Assembly (NCBI GenBank): GCA_033439795.1
Contig: JAUTDP010000001.1
Span: 992,001-1,056,000, forward strand
DNA length: 64,000 nt
Direction of reading: 5' to 3'
DNA from: Sordaria brevicollis
Lineage: Eukaryota > Ascomycota > Sordariomycetes > Sordariales > Sordariaceae
Shown here piece by piece: positions 1 to 13,074 of the stretch (position 1 is its first letter; the number at the start of each line of letters is the position of its first letter). The position numbers and the translations under genes were made by a program. Below the pieces are notes generated by a model. The model searched no databases. It was given only the letters and a program-made list of their open reading frames with translations, and was not told the DNA's origin.

Positions 1-3000
1 GGACCGTGATGTTGGTGAACTTCTGCTTCTCCTTGTCCGGTGCAGGGAGCAAGGCTGGAGGAGGGTAGCGTGATGGCGGTACCTTCTGCAGGACAAGTGC
101 CTTCTCCTCGGCCAAGGTAGGTCCGAAGAGAACCTTGCGCATGGGAGCGTTGAACATGATGTTCTCACGCTCAACCACAGAGCTGCGGCTGTCGCACACA
201 ACTTCGATGGGAGGAGCGGAGGTCCTAGGAGCAGCAGCCTGCTCGAGACGACCAAGACCAGTTTCAGAGAAAGCACTGCGAGAGACATTCATCAAGCTGC
301 TCAGAACACCTTGCTCGGTAATATCAGCCAAAGGCTTCCGGTCCTCGCGCTCCCTGATCTGGAAGAGAGCATGCGCAGGAGTAAAGTTCAAGTCCTCCGG
401 CTCATCGTAAGCGATCTTGATCTCCGCAAGACGGTTCTTCTTGGTAGACAACTCCACAGCCCGAGCAAAGATATCCTTGTGACTAGCCCGGTAGACCTCC
501 TCATAGCTGGTATCAGCAAAACGCAACCACGAGAAGTTGTCAGTACCGGCCAGACTCTCGCGAATGTGCTCAGGAGTCCAAATGTTGAACTTCTCGTTCA
601 GCCACTTGTTCCGCCACCCAGCAACCTGGTTGTCCTCGCCAGCCTTGTAAAGCCGGCCTCCATCACGCCAGAGAAGTCTAGGCAGCTCATACTGAATCAA
701 GCTGCGGGTGGAGTAACCGACGGTGACCTGAGTGCCCTCGCGAATAAAGGAGGCGGTCTCGGCAAAGTAACCGAACGAGTACGGCGAAGCGGTATCCGCA
801 CGCTCAAAGAGATCGGGGTGGTTGCACACCTTACGGAACTGCATGACGAGATTCATGAGACTAGCAGAATCGTCGTCACCCAGCGTCGCCTTCTCAATGA
901 GGTCCATGATGCTGATCTGGTTGCGTAAGTTGGCGTACATGGCACGCTGTCTATATGTGAGATCGCAGAAGACATCCAACTCGATCTTGTCGCCAAGTTC
1001 CTTTTGGACATGCTTCTTGACACGACGCAACATGAAGGGTTTGAGGATCATATGCAAACGCTTCAGCTGGTCCTCGTTAAGCTTAGTATTACTCTGCGCA
1101 TGTGACTCAATGTCCTTGGAGAACCACTCGCTGAACTCGTCGTGAGAATCGAACAGTGAAGGCATGATGAAATGCAGCAGGGCCCAGAGTTCCTGCATGT
1201 TGTTCTGGATGGGCGTACCCGTCAACAGGAGACGGTTACGGCAGTGGAAGCCCAACAGGCACTTCCAACGCGAACTCTGAGAACTCTTGATAGCCTGGGC
1301 TTCATCAAGAATCATGTACTGCCACTTCATCTTCTGGAAGTACGCAACATCCGAAACGACGAGCTGGTACGAGGTAATCATGACATGGAAAGGAGCGTCC
1401 TTCTTGTAAGTTGTGTGCTTGCGATCCCAGAACTTGCGCAGCACCTTACGATCGCCCGCGGTACCCCAGTACGGGAGCACCTTAAACTGAGGAACGAACT
1501 TTGTGATTTCCTGCTGCCAGTTGTGAAGGGTAGACGCGGGAGCGACGACCAAGAAGGGACCCCAGATATCGTACTTCTCGGCGAGGTAGGCCATAACGGA
1601 GATAGACTGGACCGTCTTTCCGAGACCCATTTCGTCGGCAAGGATACCGTTGATGCCTTGTTCGTACAAGTTGACGAGCCAGTTGAGACCCTTGAGCTGG
1701 TACTCCTTGAGCTGGCAGTTGAGAAGCTTGGGCTGCTCAATCTCGACATCGCCCATCATGGTCGGGTTCTGGAAGTTCATCTCACCATCCTCATCGAGCT
1801 TGGACTCCTCCTTGTTGAACTCACGAGCCTTCTTTTGGGCCTCAGCAATGGCATTCTGCGCGTTCGCCATGGCCGCAGCCCGCAGCGTGGACTCATCCTC
1901 AGCGTCGAAGTCAAGATTCTCAAAGTTGGTGACCTTGGCGCCAATGGGACCAGTAGGCACCTCGATGTCGATGTCGTTCTCCGGAATCTTATCCTTGTCG
2001 GCCGCAATCTCATCAGGGTGATCTGTGCTGCGCTCAACCTCGTTGGTCTTGATCTTCTTGCCAATGAAATGGGAGTACAGCTCAGTCTGAGAAATAAGGA
2101 AGTTGAGCTTCCTCTTCTGGCGAGCAGCTTCGCGATCGGCTTCCTCCTTACGGGCGTTCTCCAGCTCTTGCTTCTCAGCAGCCTTCCGGAGGTCACGCTC
2201 CTCACGCTCGTTGCGCTTCCAGAAGCCCATCATGTCACGCATGACACGCTTGGCACGAGCCTGCAGATCCTTGGTGCCCTTGTTGGTACGGAGCTGCCAT
2301 CTCTTGGCCTCCTTTGACGCGAGGATAGCGGTCTTCTTGAGGTTGGATGACTTGGTCGAATACGAGTCAATGGCCAGTCTGAACACCTTGTTGACGTCCT
2401 TCCTCGCAAGATCACGCCAGATCTGGTCGTAAATCTGGTTGAAGCCCTTGGACTGGAACTTGAGTTCCAACGGGTCCTTGGGTTCCTCCACAACCTTCTC
2501 CTTGACGACCTTCTCCTTGGGCTCCTTGGGCTCCTTTGGCTCTTGAGGCTCCTTGTTCTCCTTGTCCTTGTCCGCGTCAACCTCCTTGGGGGCCTTGGTC
2601 TTGGTAAGCTTGATGCGGATCTTGTTGGTCTCCTCCTTGGGCGGCAGTTCGAGACCAGCATCGAGAGCGGCCTGGGCAGCTTCGGCAGCGTCCTTTTCGG
2701 CCTGCTTCTGCTCCTTCGACTTTTTAGGTCTCGTGCCGGCACGTCCCTTACCCTTGGCTTTCCCGGGCTCCATGTTTTCAGCCTGGAACGTAGCCATAGT
2801 ACCTCCTTCCAGGTTCGGCTCGATGGGACCAGTGTTTCGAGCCGGACCTTTGATGCCTTTTTGCAAGATCAATCGGGTCTGTTGAACCTTTTTCTGTGCT
2901 CGCTCAGCTTCCTTAATGTACTTGACTCTCTCGGCCTCGTCCTTTGCAGCTTCTGCCTTGGCCAAAGCCGCGGCCTTTGCCTCCATGGTAGTGGCCATGG

Positions 3001-5906
3001 ACTTCTCACGCCGCCGCTTGCGCTGCATATCCTTCTTGCGTTCCTTCTCAGCGAAGAGCTCGCGCTCCCGAACCTCTTGAAGGGCGTCATCGTAATGAAG
3101 ATCGTCATACCGACGCTTTCCAAAATCGGCATGCAGTTTGAGCTTTTGGGCGTCGTATTCCGCAAAGTCGGCTCTCCTAAGCCGACGGAGTTCCAGATCA
3201 CGAAGTTCCATCTTGCGCCTCTTGGCCGCACGCTCCTCTCTCCATTCGCGCAACTCCTTGGCGAGTTCAGCCTCATCGGGCAGCTCTCGAGAATCAACCT
3301 TGTCGAACACACGCTTGATCTTATCTTCGGTTTCGGCCGAAAAGGTCTTTTGCGGTTTGAGGGCGCCGTTGGCCATTCTCTTGGCTGGAATGCGAATGTT
3401 GGGTAGCGGACTCTCTTGCTTGGACGACCCTCGTCGGCCCTTGGGAGTGTACTCGGAGTGCCGGATGTCGGTAATGCGTGGCTGCTTGGGCTGGCGCGGC
3501 TTTCGCTCCTTCTTCTCCTTGACAAACTTTTCGGATGAGTCGGCGCGTTCGACCTTCATGGGAATATCGTCGTCGTCATCCATCATGGGTGAGCTAGGAC
3601 GGGGTCTGGAAACGGGCTCGGAGCTTGACAGGATGTTGGAAAACGACATGACACCGGCAGCGCGGCTGGGGTTCTGAAAACCAAGACAAATGTTAGCGAA
3701 CCGTTGGTTGGAAAGAGGGGGGAGGACAAAGGGAGGGAGGATGGACATTGCCGATTGGTACGTGGGGACGAAGGGCGAAAGAGCTTACGGTTGATGTAGC
3801 GGACGACATCTTGGATGGTGGCGACTCATTTCTGCCTAGGGCCGGTAGTGTGGTGGTGCCGTTGGATGTGGGATTAGCTAGGACGGAGCTTCGTACCGTC
3901 GGAGATGCCATGCTCGGTGGTCTAAGGGAAAGCCTAGGGCTGATGGATCCGGCCAGACTGCCAACACTTGCAGTTCCGACACTGGCTGGTGCAGCTACTG
4001 ATGCAGGATGGGAAAGGGCCGCGACAGGGCTACGCGTCGCAACAGTAAAGTTGGACGGAGCTGCAATCGAAGGAGGCGATGTATTGTCGGCCGTGTAGTT
4101 TTCCTTCTTTCTGCTATTGTAATAATCGTTGGACGACTGCGAGTAGCTGTATGGATCGCGGGTCTGATGATTGCAAAAGTGCGAGTCAGTGGATGCGGAA
4201 CAATCAAATGGCCAGCAAAAGTTTGTGGGTGGTGTTGGTATATTTGTGTTTCAGAGGCAAGGGAGGGATGGATTGGGGTGGAAGAAGAAGTAGTAGTAAT
4301 GGGTGGCAGTGAATGTGGTTGTGAAGGCGGCTTGCACTTGTTGGAATTTTCAGACCTTTACCAATACCCAATGGCCAAGGTTTCTGTCACTGCATCGAGA
4401 ACCTTGGTGGCAGGCTGGGTGGGTGGATATGATTACTGGTATTAAGGGGAGAGGAGTCGTTGTTGGCGATGCGTGGATCTGGTGGTGAAAGAAAGGGAAT
4501 GGGAATGGGAATGGATTGGGAATGCGGGCGGTGAATAAAGAACAACGACGACGTGACGGGGTTGTGGTGTTGGGACAAGTGGAAGAAAGTTTGTCATGGC
4601 CACTCGACCGTGTTCGGATGTGTTGTGTGTGTGCGTTGCAGTGGTGGTTTGGTTTTGTGATTGCCTAGTGTGGTTGTGGTGGTGGTGCTGAATGATTCGG
4701 TGGATTCCCATTTGGCAATAGCCAAAGTCAATGATGCTGCTGCTGCTGTTGGCTTACCTTGTTCGCCGTGGCCGAGCCCGAAGCGGAATTCTGGGACGTT
4801 TGCGAGGTCTGGGTCGCGTTTCGCCAGGAGCTTGTTCCCGTGGAGAGGCGGGAGGAGGATCCCGTGTCAGAATGGCCAGAACCACTGCGTTGTGATTCCC
4901 TTGTTGCAGGAGGTTCTCGGCGGTCGCGGTTGTTGTCGCGATCTCGATCTTTTCGTGGAGAAATAACGTCGGCGGTTGGGTCGTAAAAGCTGCCGCCTGT
5001 CGTTGATTTTTCGCGTATTTGTGACGAATCCCGATCGCGGTACGATTCAGCGGGCGAATAATAGGCCGAGGGCGCGTGCAATTGCGATGTTCGGGCGGGT
5101 GAATGGGAGCTCGACGACGACGACGAGACCGTGATGGAGTTTCCGATGCCTCCTGCTGATAGCGGTAGCGAACTAGATGCCGGGGCCGGAGCTGATAGGC
5201 CGGCAATGGGTGTAATAGCAGGTGGGGCTTGCAACGAAGACGTCGGCGGCGGAGGTGGCGGCAGCGAGGGTGCGGATGCTGCGACAAACGGATTTGGATG
5301 GTGTTGTGGTGGTAATTGGTGTTGCTGGCTGCTTGGTGTTGTTACTGTTGGATGATTGAGAATTGAGCGTGGACCCGTGGGTGGTGGTTGATTGCTCAGA
5401 CTGCCGGCGGCACCTAGCGCGTTGTTGGTGTTGGCGTTGGCTGTGGTGGGAGGCGAGGCCAGAAAGGGTGCTGCTGGATGTTGTGGTGGTGCTGCTGGTG
5501 CCGCTGGTGCTGGAGTCGCCAGGGAGGAAAGTGGATTGTGACGGTATTCCGACGGTTGCTGCGTCAAGGTTGGCGATCGCAAATTGAACGAAGAAGAGGA
5601 AGAGCCGTGCGTCGTCGTCGGCGCGGCACTTCGCATGGAATTTGCTAAAGGACCAATTCCACCATGGAGCAATGAGGATGATGACGACGGTCCTGTTTGT
5701 GCTGGCGATTGTACGGCGCTGTTGCTGCTCACTGGATTGAGTATGTCGCGCAGCCCTCCCCGTGTTGGTGGTGGTGGTGGTGGTTGTGCTGCTCCTGGCC
5801 GCCCGCCATTGATGTTTCCTCCCCGATCTCTTCCCCCTTCTGTTCCTCCATCCTCGTCGAAATGAGGAGGTCGCTGCAGCACCCTCGAGAAGTGGTCACG
5901 GTCCAT
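1..5906 (-). CDS. INO80: INO80 chromatin-remodelling ATPase, 3' end beyond the window
   Basis: Catalytic SNF2-family subunit of the INO80 nucleosome-remodelling complex; nuclear, ATP-driven sliding and exchange of histones. Three coding exons are visible: 5906-4758, 4163-3789 and 3673-1, separated by introns 4757-4164 (594 nt) and 3788-3674 (115 nt), all in phase 0. About the first 1,730 residues are in the window. Residues 1-510 are low complexity (Pro, Ser, Ala, Gln). A long Lys/Glu-rich coiled region follows. The DBINO region lies around residues 925-1045. The ATPase core shows the Walker A motif DEMGLGKT near residue 1188 and the DEAQ box near 1299, the INO80 form of DEAH. Motif [10 protein letters not shown] follows. 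The C-terminal helicase lobe lies to the left of position 1. The start MDRDHFSR at 5906 was chosen because it heads an exon that splices in frame; an upstream in-frame ATG at 6017 gives an unlikely leader. Family assignment is very secure; the exact start is less so. Confidence 0.95.
4164..4757 (-). other. Long intron of INO80
   Basis: Donor GTAAGC and acceptor CATCAG flank 594 nt. Both neighbouring exons are in phase 0. This is long for a fungus of this type; most introns in the window are 55-115 nt. No convincing gene is seen inside it. Confidence 0.8.
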
Positions 5907-8900
5907 GCTGGGCAGATGCGTGTCTGCTGCTCTGCTCTGCTGTTTTTTTGCCAGGCAACAATTCCCCTCCTCAAATTCCAGTCCAAATGACCTAAGAAAC
6001 CCAACAACTGACAGCAAGCAACTGTTCTTCTCTTTCGCCGTTTCTAGCTTGCTCGTATAATATCACTACGTGTTATCGGTATCCCATCGGAGAACGAGAC
6101 GATTGATTGCCGGCGTGTTTCTATTTCGCGGCTGCCCTGTTTGGACTTTGGGCGCAATTCTCAAACGAAGCAAGCGCAGTGCAATAAGAGGCCGACAAGC
6201 TTGGTCCGTCTATGCTGTACCTGACTGAATATGTAAAGGTAGGTATGTTTGGTGTGCTTGGCGACTGCGATGCACTCTGTTCGGACGGTCTAGATTTCGG
6301 TCGATCCGGGTTCGGGTTGACTGACTTGAATGCGCGATGACTCGGCTTATCGATCGGATGGCGGTGGTGGTTTGGCTGTTGTAATCGATGGTCTATTGCG
6401 ATTGTTGGGACAGAATGGTGGCGGCCTCGGCCGGGGTTCGAGATGACACAGAAGCTGGAGGGGCAGAAGCTATTCGGAGCTTGTCGGGGAAAGTAGCTGT
6501 CGCAATGCCGTCCTGTCGCTTGTAGGCGGTAGATGCAGTCGTCACGGGAAAGATTGGAAACGATGGTCCAATCTCGCAGTGATTGTCTTGGGTAGGCAGC
6601 AAGTATTCGTTGGGGGGTGGTGGGATATGGGATCGTCGGATGACGGGTAGAGTTTGGATCGAAATGTTCCAGGTGGTTGAGATGACACACACAAGCACGG
6701 GATGGTGAGATTTCGGTCAACGGAGTGATGTGTGATGGTGTTGAATGGTTAGTATGATACTAGTCGTATGCTGGTGGCTGACAACAATGCGCAAGCAAGA
6801 GGGTCGAGACACCCGTCAGCTAGCATGTATGTAGTTTGTCGTTGACAGCCTTTCCAACTTGACGATGTTGATGGCGATGGTGATGATGATGGTTACCGGT
6901 ACCCGGCTGGTTTTCCGTTTCTATATCTCGGCTTGTTGGCCTGGATGTACAATACATGCAATGCAGTTGTTGTTGTGTGCGCGTGGTGTGGAAAATGCAG
7001 ACCCTTCACGCGATTCTTCCCAGTCACCCCGACAGCAGCAAAAGTCCTGCTCTCGCCCCGAAAATGTGTCTTTTCCGTCTTCCCTCTCTCTGCTCTCTCA
7101 CTTCTCTCTTGCTCGCTCGCAAAGGGTGATCGATCCATCACTGGGGAAGAGGCCCAGTCTTGCCCACCCCGGTCCACCACATTGGATGCATCCCATTCCC
7201 GGGCCCCCGTTGCAGCAGATCCATTTTGCGAGGCGTGATTGGCCAGATACAAGAGTACATGGTCCTTGTACCACCTCGACCCGCTGGCCGCTGCACGCAC
7301 CTGCCCTGTGCCCTGTGCCCTGTGCCCTGCAACTCTTTGCGCTCCCGCAAAAAGACGTCAGCCCTCCGCGCTGGACCCACCTGCCTGGTCCCTGTCAGGC
7401 CCGCGTTTCTGTTCTTAGCCTGTCCGGTTCCAATCCGCCTCGGCTTGAATCGAGAAATCACGAGATGAAACACAGGCTCACAATATCATGTCCATTCACT
7501 CACTTCGAGTTTTTAAAAAGCCTCATCTCGCGATATTCGAGTATCTGGATGTTGAACATGGTTTTGATTCCTCGCCCACGGCCCTGTTTCAACTCCCGGG
7601 CGCTCGGGTCGTGTCCGGTCAGTCAGGATTCAGATTCAGGTCAGACTTCAGGCCAACAACGCCAAGCCAAGGCACGATTTCTCATCTGAACCCTCCATTG
7701 TGTCGAGAAGGAACGAAATTTGCCGAGTGCCATGACAGCCAGCCAGCCAGCCAGCCAGCCCGCAACAAAAAAGAAACAGTCAACGCCCAACCAACCGAGC
7801 TGCCAACATTTTTAATCAATCGAACAGCTGACAGCCCAAAAAAATCATTCATGACAGCCATCGCAAACAAGCCCCCATTGTCAAAGAGTGAAGAGACTTG
7901 AGGACGTGCATCACCAAGTCAAATGCCACTTTTCGCAGAAATTTTCCACCATCGTTCTTCAAATCCCCCAGCCTTGGCGCGATCGAAGAAACGGTGGACG
8001 GGGTGGACGGGGTGGACGGGGTGGACGGGGTGGACGGGGTGGACGGGGTGGACGCGCGGGCGGCGGAACACACCAGCCGGCTGGAGCGGGCGGTTGGGCG
8101 GCCCAAATGGTACGTACCCCTGCGGCTGTCAAATACCCGCAGCCGGTGAACTGAAGCGAGAACTTCGAAGGCCTGACAGTCCGACATTGACTCGGGTTTT
8201 TGAGTTCCAAGGCTCGGACTTGAAAATGCCCTCACACGCCCTTCTTGTCCATTGTCGAAAATCTCAGTGTGAGAGAGCGATCAGTTTGTGAAGCAAGCTG
8301 GTTCAAATTTGTCGTGGACCACGAGCGGCTGAGACTCGTGGTGTCTTTCACGGAATGTCGTGCAGTGGTGCAGACCGCTACCGTCTACCCTGTCGTTGGC
8401 TGGACTGGCTGGCTACCCGGTCAAAACCCCAAGCCTCAAAACCCAGTGCCAAAATGGCCCGCCTTCTTTTGCGCTGGGCCGCTGGAGGCTCAGACCAATT
8501 TGTGAGAAGTGGTACGTGCGTAGAGGTACGTACCTTTCAAGACGATATGGGCCAATCAAAACCTGAGAAGCACTTGCCTGCCGGGCAATGCAAGACAATG
8601 CCGCCACGGCACTTAACTGTGCAGACGCATTCGAACTGAAGACCAGAATGAGACACCTCGGTGCAAGAAGAATCCAGGACGAGGTTCGAGGTTCGGGATC
8701 ACCAAGTTGAAGGGGGGCGGTTGAAGATAATTCAAAATACCATGTTGTTGAACTGGCATTTTTCTGTCGGCTTCCACGTTTTCATGGGTTGAGAAGCTCT
8801 CCAAGTTTTGAAAGAAGTTCATGAACTCGAGGCAAGCAACGTCGTGAGTTTTGGATTTGAATATTTTAACACCAAGCAAGTCCTTCGTTGTCCCAAAATC

Positions 8901-11100
8901 ACAAAGCCGTTCATCTGAACAAAACAAAGCCAACTGACGATTATCGGGTCATACGGCGGCTAAGCTCAGTAACATGCTTAAGCGCACGAAAGGCCCCTAA
9001 ACCATGTGTGTTGTAGACACATCGGATGCAGAGCTACAGAAACTCAAGCAAGGCTGTAAGGTCGAGATCAGATCAGACAAGACAAAGCCAGACAACGCAA
9101 GAGATATTGCACGCGATCCACGATGGTAAAGAAGTGATTCACTCTACAAATCTGGAATATACACACGAAAAAAGGGGTTGGCACATGTGAGAATACGAGA
9201 TTCGTTTGGTTCATCAGACATTGCAAGTAAACATCCAAGGTTATAAAAGTAGTAACAAGCTTGCACACAAGGGACAGGACAACCTGCGACTGGTGATGAA
9301 CCATCAAACTCAACATAACATGATAAAACCTGGGTCAAGGGAGTTTTCACCCAGTTCATGAAAAACCACCCAACCAAACCAAACACCACAGCTTCGAATC
9401 TCTGTTCGTTCAACAGGTTTGCTCTAAACCATAACGATCTGTCAAATCTCTCTGCAAGTTATTTAGTTCAGGCCGGTATCTTATGGAGTGAATTTTCTGT
9501 CACTCAAAATTATAGTCACAAGGGATCCGGTGGTAAGGGCAGAGTATCTTACACCCGCCTTGAAGTTTCATACTGGGTCGACGGTGTAAGTCCGGACGAA
9601 AGCGGGGCCGGACGGGAGGTGCCGCGCCGGACTTTGAAGCCGGGGCCCGGGTGGGAATTGTGGACCTCCTTCGGACCGGGACGGCGTGCTCACTAGTAAG
9701 GTCGACACCTAGCAAAATTCAGGACGAGTAGACCTGTGTGGGCTATCCTGTTGAACGTTCCCTCAAACCCTAAAGATAATCTACAGGGGAAGACGTTCAT
9801 GTGTTGTGAAGATTTTCGCCGAGGTGTTGCCTCTCGAACTTCAGTTCTACATCCTGAAACAATCGTCACAACCCTAACCCTCTGAATCTCGAGATATCCC
9901 CATGGGCCCAGGCACCATGAAACATGGAACACAGCGGCTTCCCATTGACAGAGGGCAGTTTCTTTCAAGGACCCGTGGCAAATATCCATGCCATCAACTC
10001 ATCTGAAATTGGCCTCTTCCATTTTGATTCATTATGATTGTTGCCCGGTGAAATCCAAAGCCCATCCACCGTCAATCAGCCACCCAGGGGCACGATAACG
10101 TAAGCGATGCAAGCAATGGGCCACTCGGCCAATGCAGCGGTGGGGGATGGAGTGTGACGTCAACCGTGAACGAGCCGCTACAGTACTGCGCCTGCCTCAA
10201 CACGTGTAGCAATTCGACAAGTGAAGGTCGTCTCGATGAGAAGTTGTTTGATTGAATGTGTGCATGAACCAGAGAAAGAAAGACGGTGAACATGAATGCG
10301 ATGATGAGTGGGAGTTGGGTTCTGCGGCAAAGCAAAGTCGTTCTTCCCATTGTTCTTTTCGAGGGTAGAGCCAAGCCAAACTGCCAGAGTCGAACAAAAA
10401 AAAAAGAATCCAAAAAGTCGTCGAATGCAGTTGGTCGATTCACCGCTGACCAACCGATAAGCAAACGATAAGCGGACCGTTGCTGCCTTGTGGCCTGACC
10501 GCCAATTGCCAAGCCTGCTATCAGCTGGCTATCGGCGGTATCAGCAAATCGTTATCAGAGAATTTGTGAAAATTCAAAGCCCCACCATTTGCCCGCCTGG
10601 CAAAGGGGACTTTCTGAAAGAAGGGAGCAGGCTCGAGTGCCCGCCCTGTCGCCCGCAGCGCCGCTTTGATCAAAGTTTTGGCAGTGACAGTGCACCCACC
10701 CCCCACCTTTCTGCCCTGGAAATCGCAAGCCAAGAGGCGCTGTACTGGACCCCATCGCATTCCACTTCAGTCTTTTTGCCTTCGACCGACAAGTGTTTGA
10801 CTTTGACTCTGATCCCGTCTCAGGTCTTTTTTTCTTCCTTCCTTCTTCCCACCTCCCCCCTTGTGCTTCGAAGGTCGGTTTTTTTTTGAGTGTGTGTTTT
10901 CAGAACGGATTCTTTTGTACAATCCGCCCACCACTCCCTCCCCCCATCACTATCTGTTTGGTGATTCTGTTTTAGAGAGAACTAGTCTTCTTTCGACACC
11001 ACTCTTTTTTTTTCAGGTATATCCTTTGTGTTTGTGGCTCCGTCACCGACACAACTTTACCTTTTCCACCAAAACACCAACCACAGAATCATCACTCAAG
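5907..11100. other. Gene-free interval between INO80 and the ABCF gene
   Basis: About 5.2 kb without a frame that looks coding; open frames here are short, lack splice logic and have non-gene codon use. It should contain the INO80 promoter and leader on its left and the pyrimidine-rich leader of the ABCF gene on its right (about 10850-11100). It also holds a G-rich minisatellite, a short CAGC run near 7737 and two copies of a 10-bp palindrome. Confidence 0.6.
7993..8054 (+). repeat. 9-bp G-rich minisatellite
   Basis: About seven head-to-tail copies of GGGGTGGAC, essentially without variation. One strand is a run of G4 tracts every nine bases, able in principle to form G-quadruplexes. Because the unit is a multiple of three, it keeps several reading frames open, which explains short Gly/Arg or Val/Asp/Gly repeats in translation; I do not think it codes. 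Confidence 0.9.
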
Positions 11101-13074
11101 ATGCCGCCCTCCGCCTCCAAGCAGAAGCGTCTCGCTGAGAAGGCCGCCAAGGCCAACAAGGGCAAGGCCGTCAAGGAGGTCGAGCTCGATGCCTTTGGCA
11201 AGCCCGTCGTCGAGGATGAGCCCGCCACCAAGAGCGAGCAGATGGACGAGGTTAAGCGCCTGGCCCAGCAGATGGACAAGCACGGTCTCTCTGATCGTGT
11301 CACCACCGGTGTCCTGGCCTCCACCAAGGCCTCCAAGGACGTCAAGATCACCTCCGTCTCCCTCGTCTTCCACGGTCGTGTCCTGATCAAGGATGCCACT
11401 CTCGAGCTTACCCTCGGCCGCAGGTACGGTCTCCTGGGTGAGAACGGCTGCGGCAAGTCCACCCTGCTCAAGGCCATCGCCGCCCGCGAGTACCCCGTCC
11501 CCGAGCACGTCGACATCTACCTTCTCAACGAGGGTGCTCCTCCCAGCGAACTCGGTGCCCTTGACTGGGTCGTCACCGAGGCCAAGAACGAGCTCGCCCG
11601 TCTCGAGTCCGTCGCCGAGAAGATTCTCGAGGATGAGGGCCCCGACTCACCCCTCCTCGAGGACCTCTACGATGTATGTATCCTATCTCCTGTGATGATT
11701 TGCGCATCCCGCAATGCTAACTTTTCGGTAACAGCACATCGACAAGATGGATCCCTCCACCTTTGAGACCCGCGCTTCCCTCATTTTGACCGGTCTCGGT
11801 TTCAACAAGCAGACCATCCAGAAGAAGACCAAGGACATGTCCGGTGGTTGGCGTATGCGTGTCGCCCTCGCCAAGGCCCTCTTCGTCAAGCCCACTCTCC
11901 TCCTTCTCGACGACCCTACCGCCCATTTGGATCTCGAGGCCTGCGTGTGGCTCGAAGAATACCTCAAGAAGTGGGACCGCACCCTCGTCCTGGTTTCTCA
12001 CTCCGAGGATTTCCTCAACGGTGTCTGCACAAGCATGATCGACATGCGCCTCCAGACTCTCATCTACTATGGTGGTAACTACGACACCTACCACAAGACC
12101 CGCGCCGAGCAGGAGACCAACCAGATGAAGGCCTACCAGAAGCAGCAGGACGAAATTGCCCACATCAAGAAGTTCATTGCTAGCGCCGGTACCTACGCCA
12201 ACTTGGTCCGTCAGGCCAAGTCCCGTCAGAAGATTCTCGACAAGATGGAGGCCGATGGTTTCATCCAGCCCGTCAAGCAGGATCGCGTCTTCTCCTTCCG
12301 CTTCGCCGATGTCGAGAAGCTCCCCCCTCCCGTCCTGTCCTTCGACAACGTCACCTTCTCTTACTCTGGCGACCCCAAGGACGACCTCTACCGCCACATC
12401 GATCTCGGTTTCGACATGGACTCCCGTACCGCTCTCGTCGGCCCCAACGGTGTTGGCAAGTCCACCCTGCTCCGTCTCATGACCGGCAAGCTCTCGCCCA
12501 CCGACGGTGTTGTCCAGCGTCACACCCACTTGAAGCTTGGTCTCTACTCTCAGCACTCCGCTGAGCAGCTCGACTTGACCAAGTCGGCCCTCGACTTCGT
12601 TCGTGACAAGTACCCCGATAAGTCCCAGGATTACCAGTACTGGCGCCAGCAGCTTGGCAAATACGGTCTCTCTGGTGAGGCCCAGACCTCGCTCATCGGT
12701 ACCCTTTCCGATGGCCAGAAGTCCCGTATCGTCTTCGCCCTCCTCGCCATCGAGTCCCCCAACATGCTCTTGCTCGACGAGCCTACCAACGGTCTCGATA
12801 TCCCCACCATTGACTCGCTCGCCGATGCCATCAACGCCTTCACCGGTGGTGTTATCGTCGTTTCTCACGATTTCAGGTTAGTTTTGTTCCCAATTTTGCC
12901 ACCCGCACCGACATGACTCAGTTGCTGACATGATCGACACGAAACAGACTTTTGGACAAGATTGCCAAGCAGATTCTCGTGTGCGAGAACAAGACCATCA
13001 AGCAATGGGACGGTACCATTTCCGATTACAAGAACTACCTGCGCAAGAAGATGATCAGCGCCGGTGCTGTCTAA
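11101..13074 (+). CDS. ARB1: ABCF-family ATPase, ARB1/ABCF2 type
   Basis: Soluble twin-cassette ABC ATPase; the yeast homologue Arb1 acts in ribosome biogenesis and export. Three exons: 11101-11673, 11735-12876 and 12948-13074, with introns 11674-11734 and 12877-12947. The spliced product is 613 residues, matching the family (about 610). The first ATP-binding cassette has Walker [10 protein letters not shown], signature MSGGW and Walker [16 protein letters not shown]. The second has Walker [10 protein letters not shown], signature LSDGQ and Walker [14 protein letters not shown]. There are no membrane segments. The N-terminal 50 residues are Lys/Ala-rich. The first cassette has Asp in place of the usual Glu after the Walker B Asp; from memory this is shared by yeast Arb1. 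The start is the first ATG of the frame with a good context and leads straight into a conserved Lys-rich N terminus. Confidence 0.96.

Noticed and set aside
1172..2317. Long plus-strand open frame of 381 codons
   Set aside because: It is the complement of the INO80 ATPase exon; the minus strand carries the conserved motifs.
6121..6720. Minus-strand frame of 199 codons upstream of INO80
   Set aside because: No domains, no splice logic and non-coding composition; it lies in the likely leader and promoter region.
8945..8995. Possible 5S rRNA remnant (GCTCAG...ATGCTTAAGC)
   Set aside because: Only a short stretch resembles the internal control region; the rest does not fit the position or fold.
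11717..12868. Minus-strand open frame of 383 codons
   Set aside because: Antisense shadow of the ABCF gene, kept open by biased codon use.
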